A DNA stretch of 23,880 nt. Source: Eubacterium sp. (lineage in GTDB: Bacteria > Bacillota > Clostridia > Oscillospirales > Acutalibacteraceae). The notes under the pieces were generated by a model, which worked only from the letters and a program-made list of their open reading frames with translations, did not search any database and was not told where the DNA came from. This document shows, piece after piece, positions 16,159 through 22,741 of the stretch. The stretch covers positions 1 through 23,880 of the forward strand of contig JACTVT010000035.1 in assembly GCA_014465955.1 (NCBI GenBank), in the 5' to 3' direction. The translations under genes and the position numbers were made by a program. The stretch's first letter is position 1, and the number at the start of each line of letters is the position of its first letter.

Positions 16159-16797
16159 TTAAAAATTATTTGTTTTTAATTTCACACCGATTAAATACAG
16201 CAAATCCACGGCCTGTGACGGTTCTATAACTGCTCCCTTGATATCATCTGCACCGACTGCAATACCCTCTATTTCAGAATTTGATAAATCAACGCCGTTA
16301 AGTGAAGTTTTCAAAAATTTTGACTGTGTAAGATCAGCACTGTCAAAATACACTTTTTTCATTTTTGTTTCAAGAAAATATGCATTTTTAAGCACAGTAT
16401 CTTTAAACAGAACATTTTCAATACTTCCCATTGAAATATTAAAATAACCGGCATTTGTTTGTGAAAACAAAACATTGAACAGACGGCAGTCGACCATACT
16501 GCAGCCTGAAAGTTTGCAGTTTTTAAATTCACATCTTATAAATGAAGTTTCACTGAATTCTGCATTGGAAAAATTGCACTTTTCAAAGCAAACATTTTTA
16601 AATCCAACTTTTTCAAGCATCACATTCTGCATCATAACATTGCGAAATCTGCAGTTTTCAAATTCTGTTTCAAACAAATCAGTGCCGTCGGAATTTTCGT
16701 TTTCAAAATTACAGTAAACCGCTTTTTCGCCGTCGCTTATATTTTTTAAATATTCATTGTCCAGATCATCAATATTCTGCGGTTTTAAAATTTTCAT
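16159..16797 (-). CDS. Pentapeptide-repeat protein
   Basis: Residues about 28-190 are a run of five-residue repeats of the A(D/N)LXX type with Phe or Leu at the centre (for example CNFEN, CRFRN, VGFKN, CNFSN, AEFSE, CEFKN, CKLSG, ADLTQ, SKFLK, VDLSN), which should fold into a right-handed quadrilateral beta-helix. The 212-residue length and the closing EPSQAVDLLYLIGVKL helix resemble Qnr/YjbI-like proteins of about 220 residues, some of which mimic DNA and protect gyrase. Nothing in the sequence shows that activity here. It has no signal peptide. It lies 33 bases after the VanZ-like gene on the same strand with GGAGAGAG before the ATG, so the two are probably one operon. Confidence 0.88.
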   Translation of the reverse strand: MKILKPQNIDDLDNEYLKNISDGEKAVYCNFENENSDGTDLFETEFENCRFRNVMMQNVMLEKVGFKNVCFEKCNFSNAEFSETSFIRCEFKNCKLSGCSMVDCRLFNVLFSQTNAGYFNISMGSIENVLFKDTVLKNAYFLETKMKKVYFDSADLTQSKFLKTSLNGVDLSNSEIEGIAVGADDIKGAVIEPSQAVDLLYLIGVKLKTNNF

Positions 16798-16830
16798 TTA
16801 CTCTCTCCATCTCTTTTTAAAACATAACCA

Positions 16831-17556
16831 TCACAAATAAATTACAAACGAAAAGAAAACCGCAAAACTCAATGCGTAAATTGACGAAATTGCAATTTTA
16901 TGCTTTTTTGAATATTCCTTAAAACTGAACATCAAAAGCACATAATACACCAATACGGGAATAAGGTCATACCATTTAAGACCAATTTGCTCGGAACTCA
17001 TAAGCATTTTATAGAAAAATATCAGCAGATACGGCACAAGCAGTGACGACATAACAGTTACCACACGTTTAACCCTTATCATATCTTTATTCTTCAGCCT
17101 GTAAATCACGGCAAAAATACAGACGCCGACTGCACCGCCGAGCGTATTCAAGATCACATCATCTGCATCAAGAATACCTGTTCTTAAAACAAACTGAGTC
17201 AATTCAACGCCAATCGACAAAAGCGGAATAATATAGATATAACGATACGGGCATTTTCCTTTTGTAAACGTGCATGTGAAAATACCGACGGGCACAAACA
17301 TAAGCACATTACCGAGAAAATCAGCATTGATAAAGCCCCGCATACCGACATGCTGAAAATGAACCCAAGCAAAACGAAGCGGGCGCAAATCATTATACAG
17401 GCGCTCGGGTGTTCTGCAGTCAGGAAACAACCTGCCGTCTGACAAAAGATACAAAAGCAGTCCTCTGTCGATAAGAACAAGCCACAGAATTAAAGCATAA
17501 AATGCAAAAACTGCATACAAAATTATTTTTTCTTTTTTTCTCATCTTTGTTTCCAC
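16831..17556 (-). CDS. VanZ-like integral membrane protein
   Basis: The 241-residue protein has about six hydrophobic segments and the VanZ family core: FLGNVLMFVPVGIF near the middle, then GVELTQFVLRTGILDADDVILNTLGGAVG. VanZ from the vancomycin operon gives low teicoplanin resistance, but chromosomal homologues like this are common in Firmicutes and mostly of unknown function. I place the start at the GTG 17554-17556, with AAGGGGG about eight bases ahead; an ATG four codons later (17542-17544, after GGTGG) is nearly as good. It is the first gene of a pair with the pentapeptide protein. No van genes are nearby, so glycopeptide resistance should not be assumed. Confidence 0.85.
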   Translation of the reverse strand: METKMRKKEKIILYAVFAFYALILWLVLIDRGLLLYLLSDGRLFPDCRTPERLYNDLRPLRFAWVHFQHVGMRGFINADFLGNVLMFVPVGIFTCTFTKGKCPYRYIYIIPLLSIGVELTQFVLRTGILDADDVILNTLGGAVGVCIFAVIYRLKNKDMIRVKRVVTVMSSLLVPYLLIFFYKMLMSSEQIGLKWYDLIPVLVYYVLLMFSFKEYSKKHKIAISSIYALSFAVFFSFVIYL

Positions 17557-17596
17557 CGCTGCACCCCCTTATTAATCTTATATAATGAATAAAAAA

Positions 17597-17626
17597 ATTA
17601 TAACATAATTATGTATTATAAGTAAA
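17597..17626 (-). promoter_or_regulatory. Probable promoter of the VanZ/pentapeptide pair
   Basis: On the minus strand TTTACT (17621-17626) and a perfect TATAAT (17597-17602) are 18 bases apart. Other TATAAT-like stretches lie close by, so the exact choice is uncertain. Confidence 0.4.
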
Positions 17627-17636
17627 GACAAAAGCG

Positions 17637-17669
17637 AAAAACGCAGAAGATTGTACTTCTGCGCTTTTT
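17637..17669 (-). terminator. Terminator of the alpha-galactosidase gene
   Basis: CGCAGAAG (17642-17649) pairs with CTTCTGCG (17656-17663) around a six-base loop, extended by an A/T flank. On the minus strand it is followed by TTTTT, and it lies 20 bases past the stop at 17683. Confidence 0.88.
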
Positions 17670-17682
17670 GCTCTATTTCAAA

Positions 17683-19347
17683 TTAAAAATTTAAAATTTC
17701 ACCTGTTCTGATATTAAAACGAAGTTCTTTTTCCTCACCGTTCTCAATATAAACGGCATGCATAACATCTTTTCTGTCAAAACCTGCCGAAATGATTTTA
17801 ATATCCTTTTCAGCAAAAACTTCGCTTAAAGCAGCCTTTTGCTCATAATTATATTCGCTGACATCATCGGAAATAAACAGAAGACTGCCAAAAGTAGAAT
17901 TAATTTTTGCAAGCAGTTTTCTCTGCTCAAAATTCATCTGATTATTCTTTTCTCGAAGCAGAAATACATCGGGGTCATTCATCCATGCTCTGCCGTCAAG
18001 ATGACGCCTGAAAATAGAGTTGCACACTGCGTGAGGAGTAGAAACATCTTCACGTGTAATATGCTTTCCCGTCTGCCATTTAAGAGAAATATCTGCACCG
18101 ATACGGCAGTAATCCACCTTTCCGAAGGCAGGCATAAGCGGCACACCGCAGCCGAGAATCAACTTGTCACCGCACGCCTCGCGAAGCAAATCCATGGCGT
18201 CACACATAATCTCACCGCGTGTTTTATTATACATTGGGCGAACGCAGGCACCGTACAAAAAGTCAAGTTTAACAAGATCATAACCCCAATCATTCAGTAC
18301 GGTATCAAACACATTCATAATATATTTACGGGCATCTTTGTTATAAATATCAAGCGAATAAAAGCCACCCCAGTTATGACCCGTGTTATACGGTCTTCCG
18401 TTTTCATCCTTAATAAACCACTCAGGATGATTTGAAAACAATTTTGACTTTCTTGTTCCTGCAAACGGTGCAAGCCACAGACCTGCAATCATATTGTGGC
18501 TATGAATGTCCTCGGCAATCTTTTTCATACCGTTCGGAAATTTCTTTTTGTCGGTAATCAGCCAGTCGCCGATATTTTCCTGATAGCCGTCATCAATCTG
18601 GAAACAGTCAAAATGTGTATCCTGATTTGCAATACTGTTAAGGTCACGGTTTACAATCTGCTCTGTAATGCCTCCGTAATAATTATACCACGTGGTATAA
18701 CCTGTGCGGCGCTTGTTTTCACGGCTTGTTACGCCCATTTTCGCAAAATATTCATCAAATGCACTGTCATACTCACCGCTGATTACGGCAAGTTCAAGAA
18801 TTTTTGCATTCTTTCTGTATGTAACTCCCTCAAGATCTTTTGAAATAACAACGCAGTTTTTGTTGCAGTCAAAAGTGATTGCGGTAAAGCCGCAGCGCTC
18901 ATCAAGCGAGCCATAAATTTCAACATTATTTTCATTACGGATATAGCCGTATGACCAGCCGTAGAAAACGCCGCCGACTCTCGGATAATGCCAGAAAAGA
19001 CTGTCGCCCGACTTTGGCAGACCCATCTGCTTTAAAGGCGGATTTTTTACAAGAACCTCTGTAAGTTTTGTAAGTTCATCCATTTTGTCATTCGGTGCGT
19101 ATTCCATACTGTCAGTCCAACTCTGATAACCATTTACAAACATTCTGTCTTTACCGCTGATATTCCTCGGAATTCTTATACTGAATGATTTGAATTCAAC
19201 ACTGCACTTCGGCTCTAAATAAACCGACAGCACATCATTTTCAATATTTGTTTTAAGTTCAAAATGTTCGCACTCTGATGCGGTGCAGATATGCTCTGTG
19301 CCGCCCGCACTGTAAACAATGTCATAAAAAATTGAATTCTTATCCAT
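17683..19347 (-). CDS. Alpha-galactosidase, glycoside hydrolase family 36
   Basis: The 554-residue product has the GH36 layout: an N-terminal beta-sandwich with MFVNGYQSWTDS (69-80), a TIM barrel with CFQIDDGYQ (248-256) and GLWLAPF (289-295), the nucleophile Asp362 in LVKLDFLYG and the acid/base Asp419 in RIGADISLKW. It would release terminal alpha-linked galactose (raffinose-type sugars, blood group B or other host glycans); some GH36 members take alpha-GalNAc instead. It is shorter than the 700-residue enzymes but typical of the compact clostridial group. No signal peptide, so cytoplasmic. TTAGGAGT lies eight bases before the ATG. It stands alone with its own terminator, and an upstream minus-strand TATAAT (19380-19385) is a candidate -10 box without a good -35. 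Confidence 0.92.
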   Translation of the reverse strand: MDKNSIFYDIVYSAGGTEHICTASECEHFELKTNIENDVLSVYLEPKCSVEFKSFSIRIPRNISGKDRMFVNGYQSWTDSMEYAPNDKMDELTKLTEVLVKNPPLKQMGLPKSGDSLFWHYPRVGGVFYGWSYGYIRNENNVEIYGSLDERCGFTAITFDCNKNCVVISKDLEGVTYRKNAKILELAVISGEYDSAFDEYFAKMGVTSRENKRRTGYTTWYNYYGGITEQIVNRDLNSIANQDTHFDCFQIDDGYQENIGDWLITDKKKFPNGMKKIAEDIHSHNMIAGLWLAPFAGTRKSKLFSNHPEWFIKDENGRPYNTGHNWGGFYSLDIYNKDARKYIMNVFDTVLNDWGYDLVKLDFLYGACVRPMYNKTRGEIMCDAMDLLREACGDKLILGCGVPLMPAFGKVDYCRIGADISLKWQTGKHITREDVSTPHAVCNSIFRRHLDGRAWMNDPDVFLLREKNNQMNFEQRKLLAKINSTFGSLLFISDDVSEYNYEQKAALSEVFAEKDIKIISAGFDRKDVMHAVYIENGEEKELRFNIRTGEILNF

Positions 19348-19462
19348 ACTCGACTCCTAATACTATAATTTGTAAAATGATTATAACATAACAATATAAA
19401 AATTTAAAGTATATTTATGGTAAAAGATATAACATAAAGGGCACAATTTTTAAGAATTTCTA

Positions 19463-19491
19463 TTGACTTTTGAGTGCAGTTGTGATAAAGT
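19463..19491 (+). promoter_or_regulatory. Promoter of the tRNA-Ser gene
   Basis: TTGACT (19463-19468) and TAAAGT (19486-19491), with TG one base before the -10, are 17 bases apart. The start point is near 19498, giving a leader of about 43 bases before the mature tRNA. Confidence 0.6.
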
Positions 19492-19496
19492 ATAAC

Positions 19497-19512
19497 TCAC
19501 ACGATTGTGTGA
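19497..19512. promoter_or_regulatory. Palindrome at the tRNA transcript start
   Basis: TCACAC, GATT, GTGTGA form a 16-base palindrome exactly where transcription should begin. It could be an operator or a 5' leader hairpin; a second imperfect hairpin (TGACAGG/CCCGTCA) follows before the tRNA. Confidence 0.35.
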
Positions 19513-19540
19513 AATCTTGACAGGTATAACCCGTCAGCTT

Positions 19541-19631
19541 GCAGAAGTACTCAAGTTGGTGACGAGGCGCCCCTGCTAAGGGCGTAGGGTGGGTAACCGC
19601 CGCGAGAGTTCGAGTCTCTCCTTCTGCGCCA
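19541..19631 (+). tRNA. tRNA-Ser, anticodon GCU
   Basis: A complete class II cloverleaf is visible: acceptor stem GCAGAAG (19541-19547) with CTTCTGC (19621-19627), discriminator G and encoded CCA (19629-19631), D-stem CTC/GAG, anticodon stem CGCCC/GGGCG (19568-19584) with loop CTGCTAA and anticodon GCT at 19575-19577, a long variable arm, and T-stem GAGAG/CTCTC with loop TTCGAGT. It reads AGC and AGU codons. A phage integrase gene lies immediately downstream, so the 3' part of this gene is the likely attachment site, with the phage restoring the intact end. Confidence 0.95.
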
Positions 19632-19637
19632 AAAAGT

Positions 19638-19674
19638 AAAAACCCTATGTAGACCCGCTCTATATAGGGTTTTT
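19638..19674 (+). terminator. Terminator after tRNA-Ser
   Basis: AAAAACCCTAT (19638-19648) pairs perfectly with ATAGGGTTTTT (19664-19674) around a 15-base loop and continues into a T-rich stretch. It ends the tRNA transcript and may also work on the opposite strand. Confidence 0.85.
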
Positions 19675-19714
19675 CTTATTTTTCAGACCTAAAGAAACCT
19701 ATTGAGATTTAAGC

Positions 19715-19747
19715 GGTAGGTAACAAGTAGGTAACAGGTAGGTATCA
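19715..19747. repeat. Three 11-bp direct repeats, likely integrase arm sites
   Basis: GTAGGTAACA occurs at 19716 and 19727 and GTAGGTATCA at 19738, a strict 11-base period. Tandem sites one helical turn apart between an integrase gene and its attachment core match the arm-type sites bound by the N-terminal domain of tyrosine integrases. Confidence 0.65.
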
Positions 19748-19764
19748 AATATTTTAATCAAAAA

Positions 19765-19785
19765 GGAGTAACGATTCGTTACTCC
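19765..19785 (-). terminator. Integrase terminator overlapping its stop codon
   Basis: GGAGTAACG (19765-19773) pairs with CGTTACTCC (19777-19785) around a three-base loop, followed on the minus strand by TTTTTGATT. The TAA stop of the integrase (19779-19781) is inside the stem. Confidence 0.8.
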
Positions 19786-20825
19786 CCTATTTTTGTATGT
19801 ATCGTATTTACTGCCTCAATTTTAGTGTTTAGATAGATGTGTGTATAAACTCGCTCGGTAAAGGATTGCGCTGCCTTGTGTCCTACAATCTCTTTTATAA
19901 CCGACGGGTTTACATTGTGTACGGTCATCTGAGTAATGCACGTATGACGTGCCTCGTGCGTTGTATGGGTCATATTCAAGTCTTTAAGGGTGGCAACTTG
20001 TAATTTTTGCCACCAACTGTACGTAAAACGTGCACCCTGCTCCGTCGTAAATACCCACGCATTGGTGGATTTACCAACAAAGTATTGAAACAAAGGCACG
20101 ATAACGTCGGCGATAGGTACAACCCTTATACCCGATTTGGTTTTACTTTGCACTACATCAAACCACTGCTCATCAAGGTGTAAATTTTCTTTCTTGAGGT
20201 CTAACAATTCATTACACCTTACGCCCGTATAAATATAAATCAAAATCATTTTAACGATTTCGTTGTCGCTATGTTTCCAAAGTACGTCAATCTCATCATC
20301 AGAGTATGGCACTTTTTCTTTTTGGGTTGCAGTCGATGAACCTGCTGACAGTAATACCGCTTTATTTTCTTTTACTATTTCTTTAAGTATACAAAGTTGA
20401 TAAAGTTTACTTGCGAGGTTTTTCATTTTACGATTTGAAACATACCCGCTTGTATTATCATCAATACAACGTTGTAAATCGCTTATTTTGATTTTTATAA
20501 ACTCTTTACTATGTATTAAAGAAAACTTGCTATAAGCCGACGTATACGCCGTTATTGACGATTTGGATAAGTTCTTATACTCGTCCGTTTCTTTCCATTG
20601 GTTATAGATATCAGTAAAGGTCAATTTGGCAGCCGTCACATCGAACGGGTCACGGTTAAACTCCGTCAGAGCCTCGAGGGCTTTGGGTCGGGTTTCGTAA
20701 TAGCCTAACGTCTGCCGTATCTGTTTACCGTTCTCGTCTTTGCCCGTTGTGATTCTGACAAGCCACGGCTTACGCCTTGACCCTTTTAACTTTGTTATAC
20801 TACCGTAACCGTTGGGTAATTTCAT
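19779..20825 (-). CDS. int: Phage-type tyrosine integrase
   Basis: This recombinase would insert and, with a partner, excise the prophage at the adjacent tRNA-Ser. The 348 residues include an N-terminal arm-binding domain (about 5-57, GYGSITKL...RQTLGYYETRPKALEAL, an AP2-like fold), a core-binding domain (about 68-155) and the catalytic domain (170-345). The catalytic set is complete: Arg203 in YTGVRCNELL, a lysine near 228-230, His290 and Arg293 in HEARHT, His316 in VGHK and Tyr327 in VYTHI. AAGGAG stands nine bases before the ATG. Its base and codon use (for example more CGT, GTA and TAC) differs from the glycan genes to the left. It is transcribed toward the tRNA and ends in the terminator at 19765-19785. 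Confidence 0.96.
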   Translation of the reverse strand: MKLPNGYGSITKLKGSRRKPWLVRITTGKDENGKQIRQTLGYYETRPKALEALTEFNRDPFDVTAAKLTFTDIYNQWKETDEYKNLSKSSITAYTSAYSKFSLIHSKEFIKIKISDLQRCIDDNTSGYVSNRKMKNLASKLYQLCILKEIVKENKAVLLSAGSSTATQKEKVPYSDDEIDVLWKHSDNEIVKMILIYIYTGVRCNELLDLKKENLHLDEQWFDVVQSKTKSGIRVVPIADVIVPLFQYFVGKSTNAWVFTTEQGARFTYSWWQKLQVATLKDLNMTHTTHEARHTCITQMTVHNVNPSVIKEIVGHKAAQSFTERVYTHIYLNTKIEAVNTIHTKIGE

Positions 20826-20858
20826 ATTGTATCACTCCTTTTAGGGTGCAATTATAAA

Positions 20859-20876
20859 AGGGTATAAAAATACCCT
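20859..20876. promoter_or_regulatory. Palindromic operator candidate upstream of the integrase
   Basis: AGGGTAT and ATACCCT face each other across AAAA, just upstream of a minus-strand TATAAT (20851-20856) that could be the integrase -10 box. A dimeric repressor site controlling int is a reasonable reading. Confidence 0.45.
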
Positions 20877-20878
20877 AC

Positions 20879-20907
20879 TTGCAATTTAAGTAGAGTTGTG
20901 ATACAAT
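20879..20907 (+). promoter_or_regulatory. Extended -10 promoter of a small prophage transcript
   Basis: TTGCAA (20879-20884) and TACAAT (20902-20907) are 17 bases apart, with TGA directly before the -10. It points away from the integrase into a stretch with no gene on the plus strand. Confidence 0.55.
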
Positions 20908-20913
20908 ATATCT

Positions 20914-20986
20914 TGCTATCAATAGGGTTGTACCACAACTCTATGCGCTCTCGACTTTGTTCCCGCAAAGTTGAGGGCGTTTTTTT
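20914..20986 (+). ncRNA. Predicted small RNA between integrase and the lysogeny operon
   Basis: A promoter at 20879-20907 and an intrinsic terminator (20946-20959 pairing with 20966-20979, two G:U pairs, then seven T) bracket about 73 bases on the plus strand. No credible reading frame fits: the only ATG (20943) opens into the terminator and has no ribosome site. The 5' half contains TTGTACCACAACTCTA, the inverted partner of the sequence over its own promoter. Its 3' end points into the convergent 206-residue gene. Function unknown; it resembles small regulatory RNAs found in lysogeny regions only by position. Confidence 0.5.
20946..20986 (+). terminator. Terminator of the small RNA
   Basis: A 14-bp stem (two G:U pairs) around a six-base loop is followed by seven T on the plus strand. 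The opposite strand has no T-run on its exit side, so it acts rightward only. Confidence 0.8.
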
Positions 20987-20998
20987 ATTTTTACGGAA

Positions 20999-21619
20999 TT
21001 ACTTTAATCCACTATGTATCCATAAGTCGTCAACGTAGTTTCCTAACTGATTATCAACAACTTTTTCATCTTTTATTTTGGTTATAAGGTCTTTGCTAAC
21101 AGTGAAACTAATAACTTTGGTTTCACCACCGTCAACAGTATCAGACACAGCCCAATACTGAACCTCATTATATTTATCATAGCCTTTATTTCTAATTAAA
21201 TCGGCAACGTTATAATAGTTTTTATCAACTGCCGTTTTTCCACCCATACCGGTGTCAATTTTAACTTTAACGACTGCGATATTATCATAACTGTTAATCG
21301 TTGTACTAATTAAATCACCATACAATACTTTATCAGCATTACCACTTGTTTTATCTTCGGTAGTAGGTTTCGTCGTCGTTGCTTTTTCGGTTGTTGTAGC
21401 GGTAGTAGTTCTAGCCGTGGTAGTTTCGGTAGTAGTTTCTTTTTCCGTTGTAGTAATTGATGTAGTTGATTCGGTAGTATTTTCACTTGCCCATTTATCA
21501 ATTTTATCAGCGTTTACACCTACTACAATACAAAGGATTATAAAAGCAATAAATAATACTCCGATTGCAATACCAATCTTTTTTAATATTCTTTTGATTT
21601 TTGTTTTCTTATTATCCAT
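20999..21619 (-). CDS. Membrane-anchored Thr-rich prophage protein, unknown function
   Basis: The 206 residues fall into a short basic N-terminus, one strong membrane span (about 15-38, IGIAIGVLFIAFIILCIVVG), a Thr/Glu/Lys-rich linker (about 47-93) and a compact C-terminal domain (about 95-206) ending in NQLGNYVDDLWIHSGLK. The positive N-terminus suggests the C-terminal part is outside. I do not know a function for the C-terminal domain, although I recall related sequences in other Firmicutes prophages. It is the third gene of the leftward lysogeny operon, 14 bases after immA, so it should be made in lysogens. Superinfection exclusion or lysogenic conversion would fit that place but is not shown by any motif. 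Confidence 0.8.
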   Translation of the reverse strand: MDNKKTKIKRILKKIGIAIGVLFIAFIILCIVVGVNADKIDKWASENTTESTTSITTTEKETTTETTTARTTTATTTEKATTTKPTTEDKTSGNADKVLYGDLISTTINSYDNIAVVKVKIDTGMGGKTAVDKNYYNVADLIRNKGYDKYNEVQYWAVSDTVDGGETKVISFTVSKDLITKIKDEKVVDNQLGNYVDDLWIHSGLK

Positions 21620-21633
21620 AACATAGTCCTCTT

Positions 21634-22044
21634 TTAATTTATAATTTCCATTTCACAATAAAAGTGAAACGCTTTTTGTATTAAATCCTCGGTTACTTCA
21701 AAGTGTTCGGCTAAATCCCAACGCTCATAACCTTTCTTTAATAAACTGATAAACTCGTTTCTTGGTATTATGTTAAGTACCGCCCATTTATCAGCCCTAT
21801 ATTCGTGTTGACCTCTTAAACTCAGTGGTGAGTACAAATTATAAAATGCACCCGTCTTACAATGCCCTAACTCGTGGGCAAGGTGTGTATTTTTTTCTGC
21901 AGTCGTTTCAATCGCCTTTTCGTCAAGACCGATATAATAATCACCGTCAATTTCTAATGATGTCGACTTTGTTTTATCTAATCTAAAATTATGAATCTGT
22001 ATATTATCTTGTTCAGCGATTTCGTAAAGTTTATTTGTTTTCAT
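21634..22044 (-). CDS. ImmA/IrrE-type metallopeptidase
   Basis: The 136-residue protein carries the zinc peptidase motif HLAHELGHC (His57, Glu58, His61) and a downstream EYRADKWA helix whose glutamate near 81 is the likely third ligand. ImmA of ICEBs1 cleaves its partner repressor ImmR when the element is induced, and this gene overlaps the upstream repressor gene by 14 bases, the usual arrangement. It most likely controls the stability of that repressor and so the switch to lytic growth. No separate antirepressor of the ImmA pair is obvious, though the BRO-like protein on the other strand could play a part. Confidence 0.92.
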   Translation of the reverse strand: MKTNKLYEIAEQDNIQIHNFRLDKTKSTSLEIDGDYYIGLDEKAIETTAEKNTHLAHELGHCKTGAFYNLYSPLSLRGQHEYRADKWAVLNIIPRNEFISLLKKGYERWDLAEHFEVTEDLIQKAFHFYCEMEIIN

Positions 22045-22378
22045 CTAAACCATTCTTTCGCTGATTTTTTATGTATCGAGCAAAGTTTTTAACCTCTTGC
22101 CACATTTCGTCGGTTACCTCACCGTCACCGCCGAATAATGCAACCTTTAACTCTGAGTCGGTATCTCGCTCAATAGGTTTATCCCACCCCATTAACTCAC
22201 CGGGGTCAATGTTAAATAAGTTTGCCATTTTCTCAATTTTATCAGACGGAATATTGGTTATCGAGCCGTTTTCATATTTTAATATAGTTCCTTTACTCAC
22301 TCCAATATGAGTGCCCACCTCTTCTAAAGTGTAACCGCATTTTTGTCTATAAAACTTTATATTTTCTTTGAGCGCCAA
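22031..22378 (-). CDS. CI/ImmR-like phage repressor (XRE helix-turn-helix)
   Basis: This is the prophage master repressor. An XRE-type helix-turn-helix fills the N-terminus (KENIKFYRQKCGYTLEEVGTHIGVSKGTILKYENG), followed by the usual FNIDPGELMGW helix end and a short acidic C-terminal region. There is no S24 peptidase domain, which fits control by the overlapping ImmA peptidase rather than by RecA. The frame is open from a TTG at 22399, but GGGAGG lies inside that stretch, nine bases before a second TTG at 22376-22378, which I take as the start (115 residues beginning MALKENIK). A minus-strand promoter TTGCCT (22427-22432), 16 bases, TATAAT (22405-22410) precedes it. It faces the cro-like gene across a shared operator region. 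Confidence 0.9.
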   Translation of the reverse strand: MALKENIKFYRQKCGYTLEEVGTHIGVSKGTILKYENGSITNIPSDKIEKMANLFNIDPGELMGWDKPIERDTDSELKVALFGGDGEVTDEMWQEVKNFARYIKNQRKNGLDENK

Positions 22379-22404
22379 TTCTCTCGACCTCCCTTGCAAG
22401 TATA

Positions 22405-22432
22405 ATTATAACACAAATATCCTAAAAGGCAA
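22405..22432 (-). promoter_or_regulatory. Promoter of the lysogeny operon (repressor maintenance)
   Basis: On the minus strand TTGCCT and a perfect TATAAT are 16 bases apart, leaving only about 20 bases from the start point to the TTG codon of the repressor. Confidence 0.6.
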
Positions 22433-22463
22433 CATTTTTTTCATAATTCGGGTAAAAAAGTTC

Positions 22464-22492
22464 TTGACACGACACTCGATAAGTGTTATAGT
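22464..22492 (+). promoter_or_regulatory. Rightward early phage promoter
   Basis: A perfect TTGACA (22464-22469), 17-base spacer and TATAGT (22487-22492) drive the cro-like gene and the BRO protein. The spacer contains an operator candidate, so the promoter should be silent in lysogens. Confidence 0.85.
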
Positions 22493-22510
22493 GGTGTCGT
22501 ACCGCGATAC
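22469..22510. promoter_or_regulatory. Phage repressor operators over the early promoter
   Basis: Two sites can be seen. One is ACACT, CGATA, AGTGT (22472-22486) inside the promoter spacer, within ACGACACT. The other is GTGTCG and CGATAC (22494-22510), an inverted pair with one mismatch just past the -10. Both share half-site bases with the clear palindrome at 22731-22751. Confidence 0.65.
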
Positions 22511-22534
22511 AATTTAATCAAAGGAGGTGTAAAT

Positions 22535-22741
22535 ATGGTTGATGTTGAACAGTTAAAAAACATAATTTTTCGAGAAAGATTATCACAACGTCAGGTAGCA
22601 AAAGCACTTGGTATGTCGGATAAAACCTTTTACAATCGTATGAAAAAAGGCATATTCAATAGCGATGAAATGTACACTATGATAGAACTGTTGCACATTG
22701 ACAATCCGAGGGCTGTTTTTTTTGCTCAAAAAGTGTCGTAG
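22535..22741 (+). CDS. Cro-like small DNA-binding protein
   Basis: The 68-residue product is a single helix-turn-helix (LSQRQVAKALGMSDKTFYNRMKKG, about 16-39) with short flanking helices, the size of Cro proteins. It is the first rightward gene opposite the CI-like repressor, behind the operator-covered early promoter, with AAGGAGGT before the ATG. It probably represses the lysogeny promoter once lytic growth starts. Its stop codon lies inside the 21-base operator palindrome at 22731-22751. Confidence 0.85.
   Translation: MVDVEQLKNIIFRERLSQRQVAKALGMSDKTFYNRMKKGIFNSDEMYTMIELLHIDNPRAVFFAQKVS

Larger units (their letters stand above)
19632..19778. other. Left attachment junction (attL) region of the prophage
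   Basis: The host-prophage boundary should lie in the 3' part of tRNA-Ser or just after it, because the integrase gene and arm-like repeats follow directly. The core sequence cannot be defined, since the matching right end (attR) is outside the window. The region contains a terminator, three arm-type repeats and the integrase terminator. Confidence 0.6.
20824..20943. repeat. Three copies of a GTGrTACAA motif around the int start
   Basis: GTGATACAATAT occurs on the minus strand at 20824-20835 (in the integrase ribosome-site region) and on the plus strand at 20898-20909, a perfect 12-base inverted pair. A third copy on the minus strand makes 20928-20943 the near-perfect inverted partner (15 of 16) of 20891-20906. 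The middle copy covers the -10 box of the small-RNA promoter, so a shared regulator for integrase and small RNA is possible. Confidence 0.5.

Noticed and set aside
16159..16797. Qnr-type quinolone resistance gene
   Set aside because: The fold is the pentapeptide helix, but sequence does not show Qnr-specific loops and the family has many unrelated members.
16831..17556. Glycopeptide resistance gene vanZ
   Set aside because: Only the VanZ-like membrane family is present; there are no vanHAX or vanSR genes nearby.
17839..18435. 198-codon plus-strand open frame
   Set aside because: Antisense to the GH36 barrel with no ribosome site or family signal; the minus-strand gene explains the region.
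20943..21000. Small peptide encoded in the predicted small RNA
   Set aside because: The ATG at 20943 has no ribosome site and the frame runs through the terminator stem and T-run.
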